Source: Citromicrobium bathyomarinum
GTDB taxonomy: Bacteria > Pseudomonadota > Alphaproteobacteria > Sphingomonadales > Sphingomonadaceae
Direction of reading: 5' to 3'
Assembly (NCBI RefSeq): GCF_021021475.1
Contig: NZ_JAINWL010000001.1
Coordinates: 372,001-436,000, forward strand
Length of the DNA: 64,000 bases
The translations under genes were made by a program, and so were the position numbers. The notes beneath the pieces were generated by a model. The model saw nothing but the letters and a program-made list of their open reading frames with translations. It had not been told where the DNA came from and did not search any database. Each line of letters starts with the position of its first letter. Position 1 is the stretch's first letter. Below, in pieces: positions 21,029 through 30,354 of the stretch.

Positions 21029-21910
21029 CTATTGCCGGATCTTCCACCCGGACTTGAGCAGCGCGAAGGTCGCCAGTGCGAGCACCGCGTTGAGCGCGAG
21101 CAGACCGCCCGCCGCCATCCACACATCGCCAGCCGTGCCGCCGCCAATATCGCTTTGCCCGATGAAGCCATAGCGGAAGCCCGAGATCACGTAGAAGAAC
21201 GGGTTGAAGTGGCTGATCGTGTAGAACGGCTCATGCAGCCGATCGAGCGTATAGAACGTACCCGACAGCAGGCTGAGCGGCGCGACCACGAAATTGGTCA
21301 CCGCAGCGTTGTGATCGAACTTCTCCGCCCAGATCGACGCCATCAGGCCGAAGAAGCCGAGCATCAGCGCACCCATCAGGCCGAACCAGACGATCGCCCA
21401 GGCGTGCGACAGCATCAGCTTCGCACCGGGATAGATGAACACCGCCAGCGCCACCGCGCAGCCGACCAGCACTGCGCGGGTCACCGCCGCGCCGACGATG
21501 CCTGCCAGCAGCTCGCCATGCGAAAGCGGCGGCATCAGCAGGTCGATGATGGTCCCCTGGATCTTGCCCGAGAGGAAGCTGAAGCTCGAATTGGCGAAGC
21601 TGTTCTGCATCATCGCCATCACGATCAGGCCCGGCGCGAGGAAGCTTTCGAACGGCACGCCGAGGATCTCGCGACCACCCCGCCCCAGCGCGACCGAGAA
21701 GATCACCAGGAACAGGAGTGTGGTGAAGGCCGGTGCCCACACGGTCTGCGTCTGGACCTTGAAGAAGCGCCGCACCTCCTTGAGGTACAGGCTCCACAGG
21801 CCGATGGTGTTGATCCCGTGGATCTTCGGCTCGCCCCATCCGGGCAGATTGTCGGGTGCAGCGCAGGCTGCGGCGAGGCTCTGTTGTGCGGGCGGTGCTT
21901 GATCGCTCAT
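21029..21910 (-). CDS. ABC-2 type transporter permease
   Basis: Membrane permease of 293 residues with about six transmembrane segments, the integral half of an ABC exporter. Characteristic stretches are LYLKEVRRFFKVQTQTVWAP, SFLAPGLIVMAMMQNSFAN, the conserved loop FSFLSGKIQGTIIDLLMPP and LSGTFYTLDRL. No ATPase gene is adjacent in the window; the partner must be encoded elsewhere. Start ATG 21910 is divergent from gcrA with a 91-base gap. Confidence 0.9.
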   Translation of the reverse strand: MSDQAPPAQQSLAAACAAPDNLPGWGEPKIHGINTIGLWSLYLKEVRRFFKVQTQTVWAPAFTTLLFLVIFSVALGRGGREILGVPFESFLAPGLIVMAMMQNSFANSSFSFLSGKIQGTIIDLLMPPLSHGELLAGIVGAAVTRAVLVGCAVALAVFIYPGAKLMLSHAWAIVWFGLMGALMLGFFGLMASIWAEKFDHNAAVTNFVVAPLSLLSGTFYTLDRLHEPFYTISHFNPFFYVISGFRYGFIGQSDIGGGTAGDVWMAAGGLLALNAVLALATFALLKSGWKIRQ

Positions 21911-22001
21911 GCTGCGCGGCCTAAGCGCTGGCGAAACGGGTGGCAACCCACGGCCCGGATACCTAAGTTGCCTGTCTGGGCACAAAGCAGATGGAATTTC
22001 G

Positions 22002-22724
22002 ATGAGTTGGACTGAAGAGCGCACCGCGACCCTCAAGCGCATGTGGGAAGGCGGCTCTACCGCGACCGAGATCGCCAAGGAACTGGGCGAGGTGTCGCGC
22101 AATGCGGTGATCGGCAAGGCGCACCGCCTGGGCCTGAAATCGCGCCCGTCCCCGGTCAAATCCGCGGAAAAGAAGGCCCCTGCCAGCAAGGCCAAGCCTG
22201 CGCCCAAGAAGAAAGCGGCTCCCGCGCCCGCACCTGCTGCTGCGCCCAAGCCTGCCGCGCCCAAGCCCGCCCCCGCCGTGGCCAAGGCCCCCGCGCCCTC
22301 GCCAGCCCCGGCCCCTGCCCCCGCACCGGCGCAAGGCCCTGCGGCACCCACTGGTTCGGCAGAGCAAGCCGCGCCCCGCTCCAACATGCCGCGAGTCGTT
22401 TCGGTCGGCCCCGGCGGTTTCCTGCGTCAGGGCCCCGGCGACCAGCAGCCGCCGATCCCGCCCGCACCGCCGCGTCGGCTGGTTCCGGCCAAGCCCGATC
22501 CCTCGATCGCGGACAAGACCAGCCTGCTCGATCTGAGCGACAAGGTGTGCCGTTGGCCGATGGGCCATCCGGGCGAACCCGATTTCCACTTCTGCGGCGA
22601 AGCGGTGAACCCCGGCTTCCCCTACTGCGTCGAACATTGCGGCCGGGCCTATCAGGCGCAGCTGCCGCGCGGCAGCCGCCGCCCCCCGCCGCCGCTGCCC
22701 TATGGCGGTCCGCGCGTTCGCTAA
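22002..22724 (+). CDS. gcrA: GcrA cell-cycle regulator
   Basis: Alphaproteobacterial cell-cycle factor that works with sigma-70 RNA polymerase at promoters containing methylated GANTC. The protein has 240 residues. The N-terminal helix-turn-helix begins SWTEERTATLKRMW and contains EVSRNAVIGKAHRLGL; a long Ala-Pro-Lys linker follows (about 110 residues, longer than in Caulobacter GcrA); the C-terminal sigma-binding region has CRWPMGHPGEPDFHFCG and YCVEHC. Start ATG 22002. It is followed by a clear terminator and is monocistronic. Confidence 0.96.
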   Translation: MSWTEERTATLKRMWEGGSTATEIAKELGEVSRNAVIGKAHRLGLKSRPSPVKSAEKKAPASKAKPAPKKKAAPAPAPAAAPKPAAPKPAPAVAKAPAPSPAPAPAPAPAQGPAAPTGSAEQAAPRSNMPRVVSVGPGGFLRQGPGDQQPPIPPAPPRRLVPAKPDPSIADKTSLLDLSDKVCRWPMGHPGEPDFHFCGEAVNPGFPYCVEHCGRAYQAQLPRGSRRPPPPLPYGGPRVR

Positions 22725-22753
22725 TAAAGGCCGCGCACTAGTATCAGATTTCG

Positions 22754-22790
22754 ACAGCCCGGCTCTCCACCAGCGAAAGCCGGGCTGTTT
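22754..22790 (+). terminator. Rho-independent terminator of gcrA
   Basis: An eleven-base-pair stem (ACAGCCCGGCT 22754-22764 with AGCCGGGCTGT 22778-22788) with a 13-base loop, ending in TTT, 30 bases past the gcrA stop. Confidence 0.85.
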
Positions 22791-22814
22791 CGCGTTGAAC
22801 AGGAGGAAATACAC

Positions 22815-23345
22815 ATGGCCCTATCGCTGCATCAGGCGATCATTCCCAACTGGCTGCAGGTGCTCGGCGCGGTCGACGGCCTGCTCGACAAGGCCGAGGG
22901 CTACGTCGCGGACGGAAAGGCAGGCGAGAAAGAGCTGCTGGAGACGCGCCTCGCCGACGACATGCTGCCGCTGGCCTACCAGTTCAAAAGCTGCTGGACG
23001 CATACGCACCTGGCGCTCACCGCGGTGCACGAGGGACACTTCTCGCCCGACATGAACCCCTACCCGGAGGATTTCGCGTCCCTGCGCGACATGATCGCGA
23101 CGGCGCGCAAGACCTGCGAGCAGGCGAGCGAGGACGCGCTTGAGCAGATCGCCGGAAACGACATGGTGTTCACCATCGGCGACAAGTTCCGGCTGGACTT
23201 CACCGTGCAGGACTTCCTGCTCAGCTTCTCCAACCCGAATGTCTATTTCCATTCGGCGACCGCCTACGACATCCTGCGGATGGCAGGCGTGGAGATCGGC
23301 AAGCGCGACTATCTCGGCGCGCTGCGCCTGAAACCGGCGGGCTGA
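22815..23345 (+). CDS. DUF1993 family protein
   Basis: Protein of 176 residues belonging to the DUF1993 family (DinB-like four-helix fold by family knowledge; function unknown). Visible pattern: ALSLHQAIIPNWLQVLGAVDG at the start, RLADDMLPLAYQFKS, a middle GNDMVFTIGDKFRLDFT and the C-terminal PNVYFHSATAYDILRMAGVE. The start has GGAGGAAA upstream. It is a single gene between the gcrA terminator and a convergent SpeE-like gene. Confidence 0.88.
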   Translation: MALSLHQAIIPNWLQVLGAVDGLLDKAEGYVADGKAGEKELLETRLADDMLPLAYQFKSCWTHTHLALTAVHEGHFSPDMNPYPEDFASLRDMIATARKTCEQASEDALEQIAGNDMVFTIGDKFRLDFTVQDFLLSFSNPNVYFHSATAYDILRMAGVEIGKRDYLGALRLKPAG

Positions 23346-23354
23346 CGCTCCGCC

Positions 23355-24035
23355 TCAGCGCTTGCGCGCAAACCAGATCGTGTGGCGCGGCCCCTTGTTG
23401 TTGGGCCGCGCGCGCACTTCGCGCACCTCGACCTCGAACCCGCCATCCTTCAGCCGCGTGGTGAACTTGTGGTCGGGCGCGGCGGACCACACCGCCATGA
23501 TCCCGCCGGGGTTGAGCGCATCCTTCGCCTTGGCGATGCCGGTGCGGGTGTAGAGCCGGAAATTGCTGTCGACCACGATCCCGTCCGGCCCATTGTCGAC
23601 GTCGAGCAGGATCGCATCGTACTTGGGCGTCGTGCCATCATTGGCATCGTCGATCAAAGCTTCGACATTGCACAGGATCACCTCGCCGCGCGGATCGTCG
23701 AGGCTCTCGCTGCTCAGATGCGCCAGCGGCCCGCGTGCCCACTCGAGGATTTCGGGCACCAGTTCGGCCACGGTCACGCTGCCGCCTGCGGGCAGGTGCG
23801 CGAGCGCAGCGCGATAGGTGAAGCCCATGCCAAAGCCGCCGATCAGGATGCGCGGCTTGCTCGCCCCCAGCTCGGCCAGCGCAAGCACCGCGAGCTGTTC
23901 TTCGGAAAACTGCATCCGGGTGCCCATCAGCTCGTCCCGGCCGAGCATGATGATGAAATCGCGCCCGTGGCTGACCAACGTCAGCTCCTTGCCGTCGGGG
24001 ATCTGGGCAGTGGCTATTGTTTCGCGTGGCAGCAT
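23355..24035 (-). CDS. Spermidine synthase-like SAM-fold protein
   Basis: Rossmann-type protein of 226 residues, of the spermidine synthase-like superfamily often annotated as spermidine synthase. It has the binding loop ILIGGFGMGFTYRAAL, the acidic strand end VTVAELVPEI and the catalytic-region LLDVDNGPDG. The Gly-rich loop and DNGPDG differ from true SpeE, and no SpeD is nearby, so a methyltransferase or other SAM-dependent role is as likely as polyamine synthesis. It is convergent with the DUF1993 gene and divergent from the dehydrogenase at 24131. Confidence 0.8.
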   Translation of the reverse strand: MLPRETIATAQIPDGKELTLVSHGRDFIIMLGRDELMGTRMQFSEEQLAVLALAELGASKPRILIGGFGMGFTYRAALAHLPAGGSVTVAELVPEILEWARGPLAHLSSESLDDPRGEVILCNVEALIDDANDGTTPKYDAILLDVDNGPDGIVVDSNFRLYTRTGIAKAKDALNPGGIMAVWSAAPDHKFTTRLKDGGFEVEVREVRARPNNKGPRHTIWFARKR

Positions 24036-24130
24036 GGGCGTTGCGATAAACGCTACCGCGCGCGGGGGATAGGCCGGAACACGGACCCGTCGGGAAAAGT
24101 TATCGAGACAACCCCCGAAGGAGAATTCCC

Positions 24131-25234
24131 ATGACCACCACCGCCCGCATCGCCGTCGTCTCCGAAGCCGGAGCCGACTTCGCCATCGAAGAGCGCGAGA
24201 TCGCCGATCCCGGCCCGCACGAGGTGCTGATCGAGCTGGTCGCCACCGGCGTGTGCCACACCGACCTCGCGGTGCAGGCGGGCGACCTGCCGACCAATTT
24301 CCCGGTCGTCCTCGGCCACGAAGGCGCAGGAAGGGTCATCGCGACCGGTTCGCACGTCACCGGCATTGCCGAGGGCGACCATGTGGTGCTGTCCTACGGC
24401 TCGTGCGGGCATTGCCGTCCCTGCCAGGAGGGCGATCCTGCCTATTGTGCCGACTTCAACCCGCTCAACTTTTTGAACAAGCGGCAGGGCGACGATGCGC
24501 CGGTGTTCGACGACGGCCCCAACGCCGCCTTCTTCCAGCAGTCGAGCTTCGCTACCTACTCGATCGCGCACGAACGCAACGTGGTGAAGATCGAGGCCGA
24601 CGTGGACATCTCGCTGCTCGGCCCGCTGGGCTGCGGCATCCAGACCGGTGCGGGCGCGGTGATGCGCACCGCGCAGCCGCCTGCGGGATCGAGCCTGCTG
24701 GTCTCTGGGGTGGGCAGCGTCGGCATGGCCGCCGTGATGGGCGCGAAGGTGGCCGGATGCTCGCCGATCATCGCGGTCGATACCAACGAGGACCGGCTGA
24801 CGCTCGCGAAGGAACTGGGCGCGACCGACACCGTGCATGTCACCAAGGACACCGACGTCCCCGAGGCCGTGCGCAAGATCGTGGCGGGCGGCGTGGACTA
24901 CGCGATCGAATGCAGCGGCAATGCCACAGCAGCGCGCGGTGCGTGGGGTTCGCTTGCCAACCGTGGCACGCTGGTGGTGGTCGGCGCACCGCCCGCGGGC
25001 ACCGAATATTCCTTCGACGCCAACGAACAGATCCTCTCGGGTCGCAAGATCGTCGGCTGCGTCGAGGGCGATTCCAAGGTGAAGCAGTTCATCCCGACGC
25101 TGGTCGATCTCTACCAGAAGGGGCAGTTCCCGTTCGACAAGCTGGTCAAGCGCTACCCGTTCGACAAGATCAACGAAGCGGTCGCCGACCTGCATGATGG
25201 CAAGGTGTTCAAGCCGATCCTCGAAATGGGCTGA
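24131..25234 (+). CDS. Aryl-alcohol-type zinc dehydrogenase
   Basis: Medium-chain zinc alcohol dehydrogenase of 367 residues, closest in layout to benzyl/aryl-alcohol and class III enzymes. Catalytic zinc ligands lie in GVCHTDLAVQAG and LGHEGAG; structural-zinc cysteines lie in GSCGHCRPCQEGDPAYC; the nucleotide-binding motif is GVGSVGMAAVMGAK, with an Asp at the strand end (AVDTNEDR) favouring NAD. It has a strong ribosome binding site (AAGGAGAA). It is not linked to the ethanol operon at 13.8-18.7 kb and differs from AdhP. Natural substrate uncertain. Confidence 0.9.
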   Translation: MTTTARIAVVSEAGADFAIEEREIADPGPHEVLIELVATGVCHTDLAVQAGDLPTNFPVVLGHEGAGRVIATGSHVTGIAEGDHVVLSYGSCGHCRPCQEGDPAYCADFNPLNFLNKRQGDDAPVFDDGPNAAFFQQSSFATYSIAHERNVVKIEADVDISLLGPLGCGIQTGAGAVMRTAQPPAGSSLLVSGVGSVGMAAVMGAKVAGCSPIIAVDTNEDRLTLAKELGATDTVHVTKDTDVPEAVRKIVAGGVDYAIECSGNATAARGAWGSLANRGTLVVVGAPPAGTEYSFDANEQILSGRKIVGCVEGDSKVKQFIPTLVDLYQKGQFPFDKLVKRYPFDKINEAVADLHDGKVFKPILEMG

Positions 25235-25269
25235 TCCGGCGACGGACGGCGGTTCGCAACTGGCCCGGG

Positions 25270-25293
25270 CCGCGGGGGCAAAAGCCTTCGCGG
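25270..25293. terminator. Imperfect hairpin between convergent genes
   Basis: CCGCG, GGC, AAAA, GCC and CGCGG can pair across a two-base internal mismatch. It lies between the dehydrogenase and the sensor kinase stops. There is no clear U-run, so it is only a candidate. Confidence 0.3.
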
Positions 25294-25310
25294 TCCTGTG
25301 CGTATGTGCG

Positions 25311-26390
25311 TCAGGGGGCTGAGGGCACGCCGCCGAGCGGCGCGTCGATCTCCAGCCGCGCGACCGTGCCGGGCCCCACCGGCGCTGCGGCCATGGTAAA
25401 ACGCCCGCCGAGCGATTGCGCAAGCGTGCGTGCGATCTTCAGCCCCAGACTTTCGGCACGTGCCAGGTCGAAGCCCTCCGGTAGCCCCACCCCATCATTG
25501 GCCACGATCACCTCGGTGCCGCCTTCGAAGGGCGCGACGGTGACCACGATCAGCCCGCCCTCACGCGATCCGAAGCCGTGCTCGATCGCATTGTTGAGCG
25601 CTTCGGCCACGACCAGCGCGGTGGGGATCGCCTTGTCCGGCGGCAGCACGGTGTCCGCATTGGCGACGAATTCATATCCCAGCCCGGTCCGACCCGAGGC
25701 CGCTATCACATCGCGGCAAATCTGGTCGATATAGGCCGCCAGGCTCACCTGCGCGCCTGCCGGGTCGTAAAGCTGGCGCTGGATGCGACCGACGAGGCCC
25801 AGCCGCCGCGATGCCTCGTCCAGCGCGGCGCGCGCGCCCTCGTCTGTCATGCGGTTCTTCTGCAACGAGATGAGCGAGCCGACCATCTGCAGGTTGTTGC
25901 CGACGCGGTGCTGCAACTCCTTGAACAGCACCTCGGTATTGTCCTTCAGCGCGATGCTACGGCGGCGCTCCGCATCGAGATCGCGATTGGCGACCTGCAT
26001 CCAGTGGATCAGCGTGATGTCGACCGAAACGATGAAGATGTAGAAGCCCAGCGCCAGCGCGGAACCGAAATGCAGTTCGAAGCTGCCGAAAGGCGCGATG
26101 AAGAAGAACCACGACAGCATCCCGCACAGCACGGCGCACACCGTCCCCGGCCCCACTCCGAAGAAGAAGGCGGTGACGATGACGGCGGGGAAAAAGGTGA
26201 GATAGGGGAAGCCCGGCGGCAGCCCGTCCCCGATGACATACCGGATCGCCCACGCGACGAAGGTCAGCAGCAAGGCGACACCGTAGCCGATCCACGGGCG
26301 ATTGCGCGCGAGCGGAAGGCGAGAGACGAAACGGCGCGCCACGCCGGGTGATTTCGGGTTCACCGATTCTGTTGGGACGGCGTGCGACAC
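25311..26390 (-). CDS. HisKA_2-type sensor histidine kinase with DUF4118-like membrane region
   Basis: Membrane sensor kinase of about 359 residues. The N-terminal half has about four transmembrane segments (WIGYGVALLLTFVAWAIRYV, FPAVIVTAFFFGVG and others) like DUF4118/KdpD-type sensors. The phosphoacceptor region is FKELQHRVGNNLQMVGSLI, with His in the HisKA_2 pattern, followed by an HATPase with EALNNAIEHGF, NDGVGLPEGFD and SLGLKIARTL. Kinases of this type usually feed the alphaproteobacterial PhyR general stress response, but no phyR is nearby. The start is uncertain: GTG 26390 is chosen because the frame further upstream lies inside the pnp terminator. Confidence 0.85.
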   Translation of the reverse strand: MSHAVPTESVNPKSPGVARRFVSRLPLARNRPWIGYGVALLLTFVAWAIRYVIGDGLPPGFPYLTFFPAVIVTAFFFGVGPGTVCAVLCGMLSWFFFIAPFGSFELHFGSALALGFYIFIVSVDITLIHWMQVANRDLDAERRRSIALKDNTEVLFKELQHRVGNNLQMVGSLISLQKNRMTDEGARAALDEASRRLGLVGRIQRQLYDPAGAQVSLAAYIDQICRDVIAASGRTGLGYEFVANADTVLPPDKAIPTALVVAEALNNAIEHGFGSREGGLIVVTVAPFEGGTEVIVANDGVGLPEGFDLARAESLGLKIARTLAQSLGGRFTMAAAPVGPGTVARLEIDAPLGGVPSAP

Positions 26391-26427
26391 CTCCGGCAAA
26401 TGCCAGCGCTTCAAGTCGGGCGCAAAG

Positions 26428-26464
26428 AAAAAAGGCTGCGGAAGCAATGCTCCCGCAGCCTTTT
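26428..26464 (-). terminator. Rho-independent terminator of pnp
   Basis: A twelve-base-pair stem (AAAAGGCTGCGG 26430-26441 with CCGCAGCCTTTT 26453-26464) sits 22 bases past the pnp stop, with A/T runs on both sides; it could work in both directions. Confidence 0.9.
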
Positions 26465-26485
26465 CTATGTGTTCTGGCGAGAGAC

Positions 26486-28810
26486 TTAGTCGTCGTCGCG
26501 CAGGAAGGCAGGCATGTGCGCGGGGCCGTCGCCACCGCCGTTATCGCCGCCCTTGTCGCCGCCACGGTCGTCGCCGCCACGGCCGCGACCACCGCCGCCG
26601 CCGCGACCGCCACGGCCACCGCGACGATCGCCGCCACGGTCACCACGAGGGCCACGATCACCGCCGCCTTCGCGCTTCTCACGCGGCGGGCGGGTGTCTT
26701 CCAGCTCTTCGCCGGTTTCCTGGTCGACGACGCGCATCGACAGGCGGACCTTGCCGCGCTGGTCGATCTCGAGGACCTTGACCTTAACTTCCTGGCCTTC
26801 GGACACGACATCGGTCGGCTTTTCGACCCGCTCGTTCTTCATTTCGGAGACGTGGACGAGGCCGTCCTTGCCACCCATGAAGTTCACGAACGCACCGAAA
26901 TCGACGATGTTGACGACCTTGCCGGTGTAGATCTTGCCGACTTCGGCTTCCTCGACGATGCCTTCGATCCACTTGCGCGCGGCTTCGATTTCGTCGGCAT
27001 TGCTCGACGAGATCTTGATCACGCCTTCGTCGTCGATGTCCACCTTGGCACCCGTTTCGGCGACGATCTCGCGGATCACCTTGCCGCCCGTGCCGATCAC
27101 GTCGCGGATCTTCGACTTGTCGATCTGCATCGTCTCGATACGCGGAGCGTGCTTGGAGACGCCCGTACGCGCCGAGCCCAGCGCCTTGGTCATCTCGCCA
27201 AGGATGTGCGCGCGGCCGGCCTTCGCCTGCTCGAGCGCCTTGGCCATGATTTCCTGCGTGATGCCGGCGACCTTGATGTCCATCTGCAGCGAGGTGATGC
27301 CGCTTTCCGAACCGGCGACCTTGAAGTCCATGTCGCCGAGGTGATCTTCGTCACCCAGGATGTCCGACAGAACGGCGAAGTCGTCGCCTTCCAGGATCAG
27401 GCCCATCGCGATGCCCGAGACCGGACGCTCGATCGGAACGCCTGCGTCCATCATCGACAGACAGCCACCGCACACCGTCGCCATCGAGGACGAGCCGTTG
27501 GACTCGGTGATGTCGGACAGTACGCGGATCGTGTACGGGAAGTCTTCATGGCTCGGCAGCACGGGGTGCAGCGCGCGCCATGCGAGCTTGCCGTGGCCGA
27601 TCTCGCGACGGCCGGTGAAGCCGAAGCGACCCACTTCGCCGACCGAATAGGGCGGGAAGTTGTAGTGCAGCATGAAGTGATTGTACGACAGGCCTTCGAG
27701 CCCGTCGATCATCTGCTCGGCATCCTTGGTGCCCAGCGTGGTGGTGCAGATCGCCTGCGTCTCACCGCGCGTGAACAGCGAGGAACCGTGGGTGCGGGGC
27801 AGCAGGCCCACGATCGCTTCGATCGGGCGAACCTCGTCGAGCTTGCGCCCGTCGATCCGCTGGCCGTCCTTGAGGATGGCGCCGCGAACGATCTCGCTTT
27901 CCAGCTTCTTGACCAGCTTGATCGCGGTCATCTTCTGCTGGCCGTCGAACTCTTCGCTCGAATAGTGCGCCTTCACCTTCTCGCGCGCTTCGTTGAGCGC
28001 GTCCGAACGGGCGGACTTGTCGGTCAGCTTGTAAGCCTTGGCGATGTCGTCACCGATCATCTGCTTGATCGCCGACTTCATGTCCGCATGGTCGTCGCCC
28101 GAGGCGAGTTCCCACGGATCCTTGGCGGCCTGCTCGGCCAGCTCGATGATCGCACCGATGACCTTGCGGCATTCGTCATGCGCAAACATGACCGCGCCGA
28201 GCATTTCTTCCTCGGTCAGTTCCTTGGCTTCGGATTCGACCATCATCACCGCGTCGTTGGTCGCGGCGACGACCAGGTCGAGGCGACCTTCGTCGTCCAG
28301 AGCGGCGCTCTGGGTCGGGTTCAGTTCGTATTCGCCATTGCGGAAGCCGACGCGTGCCGAGGCGATCGGGCCCATGAAGGGCACGCCGCTGATGGTCAGC
28401 GCAGCCGAGGCCGCGATCATCGCAACGATATCGGGCTCGGTCTCGCCATCGAAGCTGAGGACCTGCGCGATCACGTTGATTTCGTTATAGAAACCTTCGG
28501 GGAACAGCGGCCGCACGGGGCGGTCGATCAGGCGTGAAACCAGCGTTTCCTTCTCGGTCGGACGCGCTTCACGCTTGAAGAAGCCGCCCGGGATGCGCCC
28601 GGCGGCGGAGAACTTTTCCTGATAGTTGACGGTAAGGGGGAAGAAATCCTGCCCTTCCTTCACCTTCTTGGCGGCGGTCACGGCGCACAGCACCACGGTT
28701 TCGCCATAGGTGGCCAGCACGGCGCCGTCGGCCTGACGGGCGATGCGGCCGGTTTCCAGAGTGAGGGTCTTTCCGCCCCACTCCAGACTGACTGTTTTCG
28801 TATCGAACAT
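26486..28810 (-). CDS. pnp: Polynucleotide phosphorylase
   Basis: 3'-5' exoribonuclease using phosphate, a component of the RNA degradosome; 774 residues. Two RNase PH domains (first [21 protein letters not shown]; second [16 protein letters not shown], with TRGETQA and GDMDFKVAG) are followed by a KH domain ([17 protein letters not shown]) and an S1 domain ([20 protein letters not shown]). The last 75 residues form an Arg/Gly/Asp-rich tail ([19 protein letters not shown]) ending in [11 protein letters not shown]. In alphaproteobacteria a short C-terminal PNPase peptide docks to RNase E, so this tail may do the same. It follows rpsO at 174 bases and has its own terminator. Confidence 0.97.
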   Translation of the reverse strand: MFDTKTVSLEWGGKTLTLETGRIARQADGAVLATYGETVVLCAVTAAKKVKEGQDFFPLTVNYQEKFSAAGRIPGGFFKREARPTEKETLVSRLIDRPVRPLFPEGFYNEINVIAQVLSFDGETEPDIVAMIAASAALTISGVPFMGPIASARVGFRNGEYELNPTQSAALDDEGRLDLVVAATNDAVMMVESEAKELTEEEMLGAVMFAHDECRKVIGAIIELAEQAAKDPWELASGDDHADMKSAIKQMIGDDIAKAYKLTDKSARSDALNEAREKVKAHYSSEEFDGQQKMTAIKLVKKLESEIVRGAILKDGQRIDGRKLDEVRPIEAIVGLLPRTHGSSLFTRGETQAICTTTLGTKDAEQMIDGLEGLSYNHFMLHYNFPPYSVGEVGRFGFTGRREIGHGKLAWRALHPVLPSHEDFPYTIRVLSDITESNGSSSMATVCGGCLSMMDAGVPIERPVSGIAMGLILEGDDFAVLSDILGDEDHLGDMDFKVAGSESGITSLQMDIKVAGITQEIMAKALEQAKAGRAHILGEMTKALGSARTGVSKHAPRIETMQIDKSKIRDVIGTGGKVIREIVAETGAKVDIDDEGVIKISSSNADEIEAARKWIEGIVEEAEVGKIYTGKVVNIVDFGAFVNFMGGKDGLVHVSEMKNERVEKPTDVVSEGQEVKVKVLEIDQRGKVRLSMRVVDQETGEELEDTRPPREKREGGGDRGPRGDRGGDRRGGRGGRGGGGGRGRGGDDRGGDKGGDNGGGDGPAHMPAFLRDDD

Positions 28811-28947
28811 TGATTATCCTTCTGACCCGCCAGCCTTATTGCACGGCGGGGCCTACTGCCGGGGATACCGTCCCGGTCCGGTGCGGGGCGCTTCATATGC
28901 CCCAGTTGACCGCGCCCTGCCGGATTGCAGGATCACGGATAGACGAA

Positions 28948-28971
28948 GGGGCGGCCCATTCGAGCCGCCCC
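28948..28971 (-). terminator. Hairpin after rpsO
   Basis: An eight-base-pair GC stem (GGGGCGGC with GCCGCCCC) sits 14 bases past the rpsO stop. The U-run is weak, so it may be an attenuator between rpsO and pnp, or a stability or processing stem. Confidence 0.6.
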
Positions 28972-28984
28972 TCCGAGAAAACTC

Positions 28985-29254
28985 TTACTTGCGAAGACCC
29001 AGCTTCTGGATCAGCGCGTTGTACCGCTCGACATCTTTCTTCTTGAGATAGGCGAGCAGGTTGCGGCGCTTGTTGACCATCATCAGGAGACCACGACGGC
29101 TGTGATTGTCCTTGTGGTTATCCTTGAAGTGCTCGGTCAGGTTGCGGATCCGTTCGGTCAGGATCGCGACCTGCACTTCGGGACTGCCCGTGTCGTTGTT
29201 GCCCTGGGCGTTGTCCTTGATGATCTCTTGCTTGCGCTCGGCAGTAACCGACAT
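28985..29254 (-). CDS. rpsO: 30S ribosomal protein S15
   Basis: Primary binder of 16S rRNA in the platform of the small subunit; 89 residues, the standard length. Sequence pattern: [44 protein letters not shown] and the C-terminal LIQKLGLRK. It lies five bases after truB and precedes pnp, the conserved order truB-rpsO-pnp. Confidence 0.98.
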   Translation of the reverse strand: MSVTAERKQEIIKDNAQGNNDTGSPEVQVAILTERIRNLTEHFKDNHKDNHSRRGLLMMVNKRRNLLAYLKKKDVERYNALIQKLGLRK

Positions 29255-29259
29255 TCATT

Positions 29260-30306
29260 CTACTCCGCGACATCTGGAAAGTTGAAACCCCGCACGATTC
29301 GCATCGTGCCGCCTTCGATCTCCACCAGCGCAACCGGGACGCTGCCCGATTTCGCAAAATAGAGCCCGTCGGCATGGGGCAATCCGGAAAGGACCCGGCC
29401 CTGGCGGGCCGCCTGCGCTTGCTCCGGATCGAGGGAAAGGGCCGGGATGTCGTCCAGCCCCGCCTCTATCGGCAGGAGTAGGTCTTGAAGCTGCGCGCCG
29501 TTACCGATTTCGCCCAGTTTGTCCAGCGAAATCGCCTGTTCCTCGGCGAACGGGCCTGCGCGCGTTCTTCTCAAGTAGGTAACGTGCCCCCGCGTGCCAA
29601 GGGCCAGCGCGATATCCCGTGCAAGGGACCGGATGTAGGTGCCCTTGCTGACCGTCGCCTCCAGTGTAACGCTCTCGGCAACTTCGAGCGGTGCGGACGG
29701 ATCGAACGGGTCCGGGCGGCCGGTGGTGGTCTGGAAGGTGGATTCGAGATCTTGATCCTCATCGGACGTTCCGGTCCGCGGGCTGGATGCTGAAACGAGT
29801 TCAGCATGACGGTAAAGCGCCAGCGAGTGAATCGTCACCTTGCGCGCCTTCAGCTCGACGTCTTCCCCTGCCCTCGCCAGGTCGTAGGCACGCTTGCCGT
29901 CGACCTTCAGCGCCGAAAAAGCCGGCGGCACCTGCTCGATCGGGCCGGTAAAGCGGTCGAGCACGCCAGCCACCGCAGCCAGCGGAGGGAAGCGGTTCGA
30001 GCGCGCGATGACCTCGCCCTCTGTATCGAGCGTGTCGGTCTCCTCGCCGAACTGGATCGTGAAGACATAGGTCTTGGTCGCATCGAGCATGCGGCCCGCC
30101 AGCTTGGTCGCCTCGCCCAGAGCGATCGGCAGCACGCCTTCGGCCAGCGGGTCGAGCGTGCCGCCATGACCGATCTTGGTCTTGGCATAGCCACCTTCGC
30201 GCAAGGTTCGCTTCACCGCGCTGACGCCCTGGGTCGAACCCATTCCGCGCGGCTTGTCGAGCACGATCCAGCCCGAGGGCGGCATCTTCTTGTCTTTGTC
30301 GTTCAC
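29260..30306 (-). CDS. truB: tRNA pseudouridine-55 synthase with internal repeat insertion
   Basis: Makes pseudouridine 55 in the T-loop of tRNA. The protein has 348 residues, longer than usual. The catalytic Asp is in GGTLDPLAEGVLP (residue 52); KPRGMGSTQGVSAVKR, AFSALKVDGKRAYDLAR and the SKGTYIRSLARDI motif are present. Residues about 167-197 (HAELVSASSP...QTTTGR) interrupt the usual sequence between LALYR and the strand before SKGTYI. They are encoded by a palindromic repeat insertion that keeps the frame, so the enzyme is probably still active. First gene of truB-rpsO-pnp and divergent from glpD. Confidence 0.95.
   Translation of the reverse strand: MNDKDKKMPPSGWIVLDKPRGMGSTQGVSAVKRTLREGGYAKTKIGHGGTLDPLAEGVLPIALGEATKLAGRMLDATKTYVFTIQFGEETDTLDTEGEVIARSNRFPPLAAVAGVLDRFTGPIEQVPPAFSALKVDGKRAYDLARAGEDVELKARKVTIHSLALYRHAELVSASSPRTGTSDEDQDLESTFQTTTGRPDPFDPSAPLEVAESVTLEATVSKGTYIRSLARDIALALGTRGHVTYLRRTRAGPFAEEQAISLDKLGEIGNGAQLQDLLLPIEAGLDDIPALSLDPEQAQAARQGRVLSGLPHADGLYFAKSGSVPVALVEIEGGTMRIVRGFNFPDVAE
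29716..29808 (-). repeat. Palindromic repeat element inserted in frame in truB
   Basis: About 93 bases encoding 31 residues absent from typical TruB. It contains the perfect inverted repeat ATGCTGAA (29787-29794) and TTCAGCAT (29800-29807) around ACGAG, translated as HAELVSAS. The limits are estimated from the TruB pattern. It is reminiscent of palindromic elements that insert in frame into coding genes, such as those of Rickettsia. Confidence 0.7.
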
Positions 30307-30354
30307 GAAACCCGCCTAGCCAAACCGCGCCGGATAGGCCAATTGCTTAGGTGT

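Noticed and set aside
23355-24035. Calling this gene speE
   Set aside because: The glycine-rich loop and active-site region differ from true spermidine synthase, and no polyamine genes are nearby; only the superfamily is supported.
26348-28537. A 729-codon + strand frame opposite pnp
   Set aside because: Antisense shadow of pnp with no recognisable domains.
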